Below the pieces are notes generated by a model. The model did no database searches, was not told where the DNA came from, and saw nothing but the letters and a program-made list of their open reading frames with translations. The position numbers and the translations under genes were made by a program. 64,000 nucleotides of DNA from Halovenus rubra (GTDB taxonomy: Archaea > Halobacteriota > Halobacteria > Halobacteriales > Haloarculaceae), in assembly GCF_026586665.1 (NCBI RefSeq), contig NZ_JAODIY010000004.1:118120-182119 (forward strand), written 5' to 3'. This document shows, piece after piece, positions 60,279 through 64,000 of the stretch (positions within the stretch are counted from its first letter, which is position 1; every line of letters starts with the position of its first letter).

Positions 60279-61000
60279 CGCGTTTTGATATCGTCCTTGT
60301 CTTCGATAATCTGGGTTTCAGCTTCACCGCTCGACACCTCATTGGCGAGGTCGTAGAACTCATTTTGGAGACCAGCCGGGAATTCGAGTACCCCAACCCA
60401 CGAACCGTCTGCCTGCCACTCTTCTTTTTCGAGGTCGCCAAACTCGCGGATTTTGGCCTGACCGCTGCCGGCATAGTCCGGTGGGAGTTGCGTAGCAACA
60501 GTAACCGTTTCGAATCGGATAGGGATGACTGGCCGTAGTTCGTCGAGTGCTTCATCAACCTGACTCTCGACGCGCTCCATCGGGTCGATACGGAAGTCGG
60601 TTTCTTCGAGTGCTGATTCGATACGTTCTGGCGGGTGTGGCGCGTTGTCCATCTGGGGGTTAACCGCGTTTCTGGCAATCTGATTGATGAGGGCTTTCCG
60701 TTTTTGCTCTTGCATCTCCCGGCGCTGTTCGGCCGTAATCTGTATCTCGCCTTGTTTGATTACCTCCGGGATAATGTCGAGTGGCTCGGTCGTTTCGAAC
60801 ACGTCTTCGAGCGCCTTCTCTGGTGGCCTGTCGCCACTGGAGGCATCTTCGAACACGTCTTCGGCTGCGATGACGTCTTCGAGTTCGTCCTCAAACTCGT
60901 CACGCTTGATCTCTAGCGCAGCGTCCGGATCAATCAGTACCTCGAATCGCTCACCGTGTGATTCAAGTCGTGCAGTGACTGCTTCGTCGAGTGATATCAT
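60275..61000 (-). CDS. SBDS-family ribosome maturation protein
   Basis: 241 residues. The N-terminal FYSH-like domain (1-90: MISLDEAVTARLESHGERFEVLIDPDAALEIK) is followed by domain II with GEIQITAEQRREMQEQKRKALINQIARNAVNPQMDNAPHPPERIE, a family hallmark, and a ferredoxin-like domain III. Archaeal SBDS helps to release aIF6 from the large subunit. TATA-like TTTAAA (about 61023-61028) lies 23-28 nt before the start, giving a transcript separate from the proteasome genes. queC overlaps its end. Confidence 0.96.
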   Translation of the reverse strand: MISLDEAVTARLESHGERFEVLIDPDAALEIKRDEFEDELEDVIAAEDVFEDASSGDRPPEKALEDVFETTEPLDIIPEVIKQGEIQITAEQRREMQEQKRKALINQIARNAVNPQMDNAPHPPERIESALEETDFRIDPMERVESQVDEALDELRPVIPIRFETVTVATQLPPDYAGSGQAKIREFGDLEKEEWQADGSWVGVLEFPAGLQNEFYDLANEVSSGEAETQIIEDKDDIKTR

Positions 61001-61169
61001 ACCCTGTTGTTCTTGTGGGCAGTTTAAATGTGTTTGTGCCTACTTTCGGCCATTGTTTGTGATTTCATTGCAGAGACTGTTCGGTCAGTGTTCGTTCCGT
61101 GTTTTCAGTCCATAGAAAATACTGCCGCTACGAGTGTGTTGTATACAATTCGGGAGAGAGGAGCGGGCG

Positions 61170-61943
61170 TTACTCCTCGTCGTCTTCGTCTGCTTCGTCC
61201 GCTTCGTCGTCGCTCGCAAGGAGATCAAACGTTTCGAGATACTCCAATTTCTCGTCTTCAGAGAGCGTGTGGAACGACTCCGTCTCCGTATCGATGGTTG
61301 CCATGCCGATGCCTTCCGGCGTCAGCCCGTCATCATTGACGGAAGCAAGCCCTTCGAGTGCAAGCTCAATGCCGCCATCGAGGTCGGCGTCTTCGTCGTA
61401 GTGCTCTTCGAGGTACTCTCGGATATCGCCGCGGTCAGACCCGACAGCGAGGGCCTTCCACTCGTACGGCGTCCCGGATGGGTCAGTCTCGTAGAGCTTT
61501 GGCTCACCGTCTGCAATGCCGGCAATGATAAGCGCGACACCGAACGGGCGTGCGCCACCAACTTGCGTGTACTGCTGGATGTAGTCCGTGACTTCCTTCG
61601 TCAGCGTTTCAACGGCGATTGGCTCGCCGTAGCGAAGCTCGTTAATCTGCGTGCGTCGCCGGGCGAAGTCGATAAGCTGGCGTGCATCAGCCACATGACC
61701 GGCGCTGGCGATGCCGATATGATCGTCTGCCTTGTGTATTTTCTCGACGCTGTCACGCTCCATCAGTGGGGAGCGGATGCGTTTGTCGACTGCCAGCACG
61801 ACACCGTCCGTCGTTCGTACGCCGATACTTGCTGTGCCGCGCTTGACCGCTTCTCGCGCGTACTCGACCTGATAGAGGCGGCCGTCCGGGGAGAAGATGG
61901 TAATCCCTCGGTCGTACGCCTGCTGTTGATTTTGTCCCTGCAT
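61170..61943 (-). CDS. psmA: Proteasome alpha subunit
   Basis: 257 residues. The N-terminal signature YDRGITIFSPDGRLYQVEYA and KRGTASIGVR mark an alpha subunit (no N-terminal nucleophile Thr). The remainder fits the Ntn-hydrolase fold (SAGHVADARQLIDFARR; GARPFGVALIIAGI), and the C-terminus has a strongly acidic tail as in haloarchaea. Together with beta subunits it forms the 20S core. It lies 6 bp after rnp2, in an operon. Confidence 0.97.
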   Translation of the reverse strand: MQGQNQQQAYDRGITIFSPDGRLYQVEYAREAVKRGTASIGVRTTDGVVLAVDKRIRSPLMERDSVEKIHKADDHIGIASAGHVADARQLIDFARRRTQINELRYGEPIAVETLTKEVTDYIQQYTQVGGARPFGVALIIAGIADGEPKLYETDPSGTPYEWKALAVGSDRGDIREYLEEHYDEDADLDGGIELALEGLASVNDDGLTPEGIGMATIDTETESFHTLSEDEKLEYLETFDLLASDDEADEADEDDEE

Positions 61944-61949
61944 AGTTGC

Positions 61950-62429
61950 CTAGTTATCGGTGTCGAGGGTCGTCGCACCCGTCGGGTTGTCGGTCCCGAT
62001 ATCGACCCGTCCATTCCGGACGAGTGCGGGCCGTTCTGTCCCGTCGAACACGACGTGTCTCTGGTCGGGTTCTATCGGTCCCCGACGCATATACTTTTCC
62101 TCACAGGCTCGAACTGTCCCGCTTGTCCCGACTACTCTGAGACCAACTTCCATCCCCGCAACTTCGTCGAGACAGGCCAGTACCGCCCGAGCGTCCTCGA
62201 CTTCGCCGCGTCGGACTCGGACGAGTGCTTCGCCGTTGTTTCCGACGAACTCGAAACGGAGGACTGACAGGTCCAGCTTCGCACTTCCGGTATCGCCGAG
62301 CACGTTCTGTGCGCTGTACCAGAGTGCTCGCTGGAACGGCTCGCGTGTCACCTCCTCGTCGGCCCAGGTTTCCAGCGCGACCGCGAGATACCGCCATCGC
62401 GGTTGGAGATGTTTTGGAAGGTGTTTCAT
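61950..62429 (-). CDS. rnp2: RNase P protein component 2 (Pop5/Rpp14 type)
   Basis: 159 residues. MKHLPKHLQPRWRYLAVALETW is the usual Pop5 start, followed by the conserved RAL-YSAQNVLGDTGSAKLDLSVLRF and VRRGEVEDARAVLACLDEV, and a longer C-terminal tail. Pop5 pairs with Rpp30 to help the RNA subunit process tRNA precursors. The usual partner gene for Rpp30 (rnp3) is absent here; the upstream neighbour is a methyltransferase whose stop overlaps this start by 1 bp (TGATG). Confidence 0.94.
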   Translation of the reverse strand: MKHLPKHLQPRWRYLAVALETWADEEVTREPFQRALWYSAQNVLGDTGSAKLDLSVLRFEFVGNNGEALVRVRRGEVEDARAVLACLDEVAGMEVGLRVVGTSGTVRACEEKYMRRGPIEPDQRHVVFDGTERPALVRNGRVDIGTDNPTGATTLDTDN

Positions 62430-63052
62430 CAGCGGTCGCCGTCATCACTAGGAAGCGACTCTGCAACGAGGACACCGACTTGTTCGTGTACTCGCTCGAC
62501 AGCAGTGAGTACATATCCGGCATCGGTAAAGGCGTCGGCAAGCACACCGACGGTTGCTGGGTCGTCGACTTCCGGTGAGTAGAAAGGCTCGTCTGGATTC
62601 GGCTCGCCGAAGAACATCACGTCACCGAGTACAATACGACGGGGTTCAAGACCCGCAATTACGTTGATTGCCTCGCGCTTTTGACCGTCCGTGAGGTGAT
62701 GCATCGCGAAATTCGAGGTGACAATATCGGTATTTTCGGGTGCGTTTGGCTCCCGGAAGCGACCGTCTCCGAAGGCCACGTTCTCGACACCACGGTCGGC
62801 GGCTTTCTCCCGCCCCTCTTCGAGCATCCCGTCACTGATATCGCGACCAACAACTTCGCCTGCATCCTCGGCAAGTGCCAGCGCAATCGCTCCAGTGCCT
62901 GTCCCGAGATCAAGTACTGTGTCGTCGTTTCTGGGTCGTGCGTGGCTTACTACCAGCGAGACAGTGGCCTTGTACTCCTCGTTTTTGCTCGAATCGTACT
63001 CTGGTGCTTTTTCATCGAACCGCTCAGCGTGCTCTTTGAGCGACTGTTTCAT
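62429..63052 (-). CDS. Class I SAM-dependent methyltransferase in the rnp2-psmA operon
   Basis: The start is placed at the ATG at 63052 (MKQSLKEHAERFDEKAPEYDSSKNEEY), shorter than the longest frame (63082). 207 residues. SAM motif I DLGTGTGAIALALA, then GRDISDGMLEEGREKA and NFAMHHLTDGQKREAI; VMFFGEPNPDEPFY near the end. A UbiE/COQ5-like small methyltransferase with unknown substrate. The stop overlaps the rnp2 start, so it belongs to this operon and might act on RNA; that is inference. Confidence 0.9.
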   Translation of the reverse strand: MKQSLKEHAERFDEKAPEYDSSKNEEYKATVSLVVSHARPRNDDTVLDLGTGTGAIALALAEDAGEVVGRDISDGMLEEGREKAADRGVENVAFGDGRFREPNAPENTDIVTSNFAMHHLTDGQKREAINVIAGLEPRRIVLGDVMFFGEPNPDEPFYSPEVDDPATVGVLADAFTDAGYVLTAVERVHEQVGVLVAESLPSDDGDR

Positions 63053-63205
63053 GCCTGGGCGTTGTTGCTCCACTGCTATCAACGATACGACTGCTTACCG
63101 GACACAGCACACTGACGGTATTGCACAGTTTCACACCATCGCAACTATTGCCGGTTTTCTGGGGACATTTTATATACAGATAGCAAGTAGTGAGTACTGT
63201 TGACA

Positions 63206-64000
63206 ATGGAAGCACGCGACCTTTCGGCAGGTGGGATTATGATATCGGGGTTCGTACTCGTCGTGCTCCAACTGTTTCAGGGGGTCCAACAGTTAGAGGG
63301 ATTCGACGGAACTGACCTTTATATCGTGTTTATATTCGAAACGATACCGTTCGTCCTTGTTGGTCTGGCGCTTATGTACATTGGCTCATGGCTCCTGACA
63401 CAGGCCGATCTCGACGACGAGATAGAACGTGTCGTTGCGTGGGCCGTTGGGAGCAGTATCCTCTTTTCGTCGATCGCTGCGTTGTTAATCTTTAGTCTGG
63501 AGGTTACCCTCTCCAGCGCTGCAAATGTGCTCGAACAGGCTCCGTTCATCGTGGTTAATCTTCTCACAGTTGGGGCACTGGCAGGGACACTGGTTGGCAT
63601 CTACGATGCTCGCCGCCGAATCCATCAGCGCGAACTCGAACACGAGCGTGACCGAGTCGAACAGTTTGCGAACAAAGCCGCAGACATCAACAACTATGGC
63701 CGAGAACTTAACCGGAGTGACTCAGTTGAAGAGGTAAGCTCGCTTTGCCTCCAGGCAACGGAAACATTCCTGGGTCTCACGAACCTCGCATTCGCCGTCA
63801 TGGATACCGAAGAGACGGTACTTGTTGACGATACGACCGTTGGTGTCCCCGAGTCGGTTCTGTTCGATCTAGCAACTGACTCACTGGAGCAACAGCCGGC
63901 GACAGCCGTTTCTCATGACCTCCCTGCTGGCAACGAGCGTCGTTCTGATGGTGCACTGACGCTGCTCATCACCAATACCGACGATGAAACAATCGTTTTG
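63206..64000 (+). CDS. Membrane sensor protein with GAF domain (partial, C-terminus outside window)
   Basis: The frame opens at the ATG at 63206 (MEARDLSAGGIMISGFVLVV) and is still open at the right edge (265 codons). Four helices are visible (about 8-28, 42-62, 75-98, 106-128), then a coiled linker RRRIHQRELEHERDRVEQFANKAADINNYGREL and the start of a GAF-like domain (SDSVEEVSSLCLQATETFLGLTNLAFAVMDTEE). The arrangement is that of a haloarchaeal histidine kinase; the HisKA and ATPase parts would lie beyond the window. A TATA-like TTTTATATAC (63169-63178) lies about 28-37 nt upstream. Confidence 0.82.
   Translation, partial: MEARDLSAGGIMISGFVLVVLQLFQGVQQLEGFDGTDLYIVFIFETIPFVLVGLALMYIGSWLLTQADLDDEIERVVAWAVGSSILFSSIAALLIFSLEVTLSSAANVLEQAPFIVVNLLTVGALAGTLVGIYDARRRIHQRELEHERDRVEQFANKAADINNYGRELNRSDSVEEVSSLCLQATETFLGLTNLAFAVMDTEETVLVDDTTVGVPESVLFDLATDSLEQQPATAVSHDLPAGNERRSDGALTLLITNTDDETIVL

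Overview
The window comes from a haloarchaeon (class Halobacteria). The predicted proteins are strongly acidic. Many genes look leaderless, with a TATA-like box 25-30 nt before the start codon. Secreted proteins carry twin-arginine signals and lipoboxes. The information-processing genes (PriS, GINS, LonB, NOG1-type GTPase, Pop5, proteasome alpha, SBDS) are archaeal, and several short families (DUF5788, DUF5796, DUF5797, DUF5800, amphi-Trp) are typical of haloarchaea. By eye the base composition is moderate rather than very GC-rich for this class; I do not assign a genus.

Layout. 1-3.7 kb: a partial MmgE/PrpD gene behind two palindromic operators, a membrane protein, and the replication pair GINS-priS. 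3.7-7.2 kb: an SDR dehydrogenase and a receiver-PAS-GAF-GAF histidine kinase. 7.3-13.1 kb: a nucleic-acid block with archease, DUF5788, PolX, a Mut7-C nuclease, DUF5797, tRNA-His and an RNase-H-fold nuclease. 13.1-20.2 kb: MBL hydrolase, FMN reductase, MMPL exporter, aroA, and the convergent NAD-metabolism pair pncC/nadM. 20.4-30.3 kb: membrane proteolysis and housekeeping (LonB, CPBP protease, DUF389, GTPase, a PitA-type HemQ fusion, a site-2 protease).

30.8-39.1 kb is the most interesting region. It is a divergent locus with a type I signal peptidase, two SipW-type/DUF1102 secreted proteins, a repeat-containing membrane-anchored protein with a DUF1102-like domain, a 765-residue secreted protein with the same signal-peptide style, a DUF5305 protein and a membrane-tethered winged-helix regulator. 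The arrangement resembles TasA/SipW-like or archaeal bundling-pilus loci, so I propose a dedicated surface-filament export system. A short relic of an IS200/IS605-type right end sits inside it. A rhomboid-family protease is next door.

40-44 kb: zinc-ribbon membrane protein, asd, a geranylgeranyl-reductase-type flavoprotein and archaeal coaD. 44-46.4 kb is an accessory patch: a structured, candidate non-coding RNA, AT-rich inverted repeats, a small HTH regulator, a micro-ORF, a zinc-ribbon protein and a truncated TnpB, the last three linked by ATGA overlaps. 46.4-55.7 kb: epimerase, PAP2, DUF502, sulfatase, PQQ-type sugar dehydrogenase, methyltransferase, aldo/keto reductase and a CcdA-thioredoxin pair. 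55.9-63 kb: mutS, then queC-SBDS and the psmA-rnp2-methyltransferase group. A membrane GAF sensor gene runs off the right edge.
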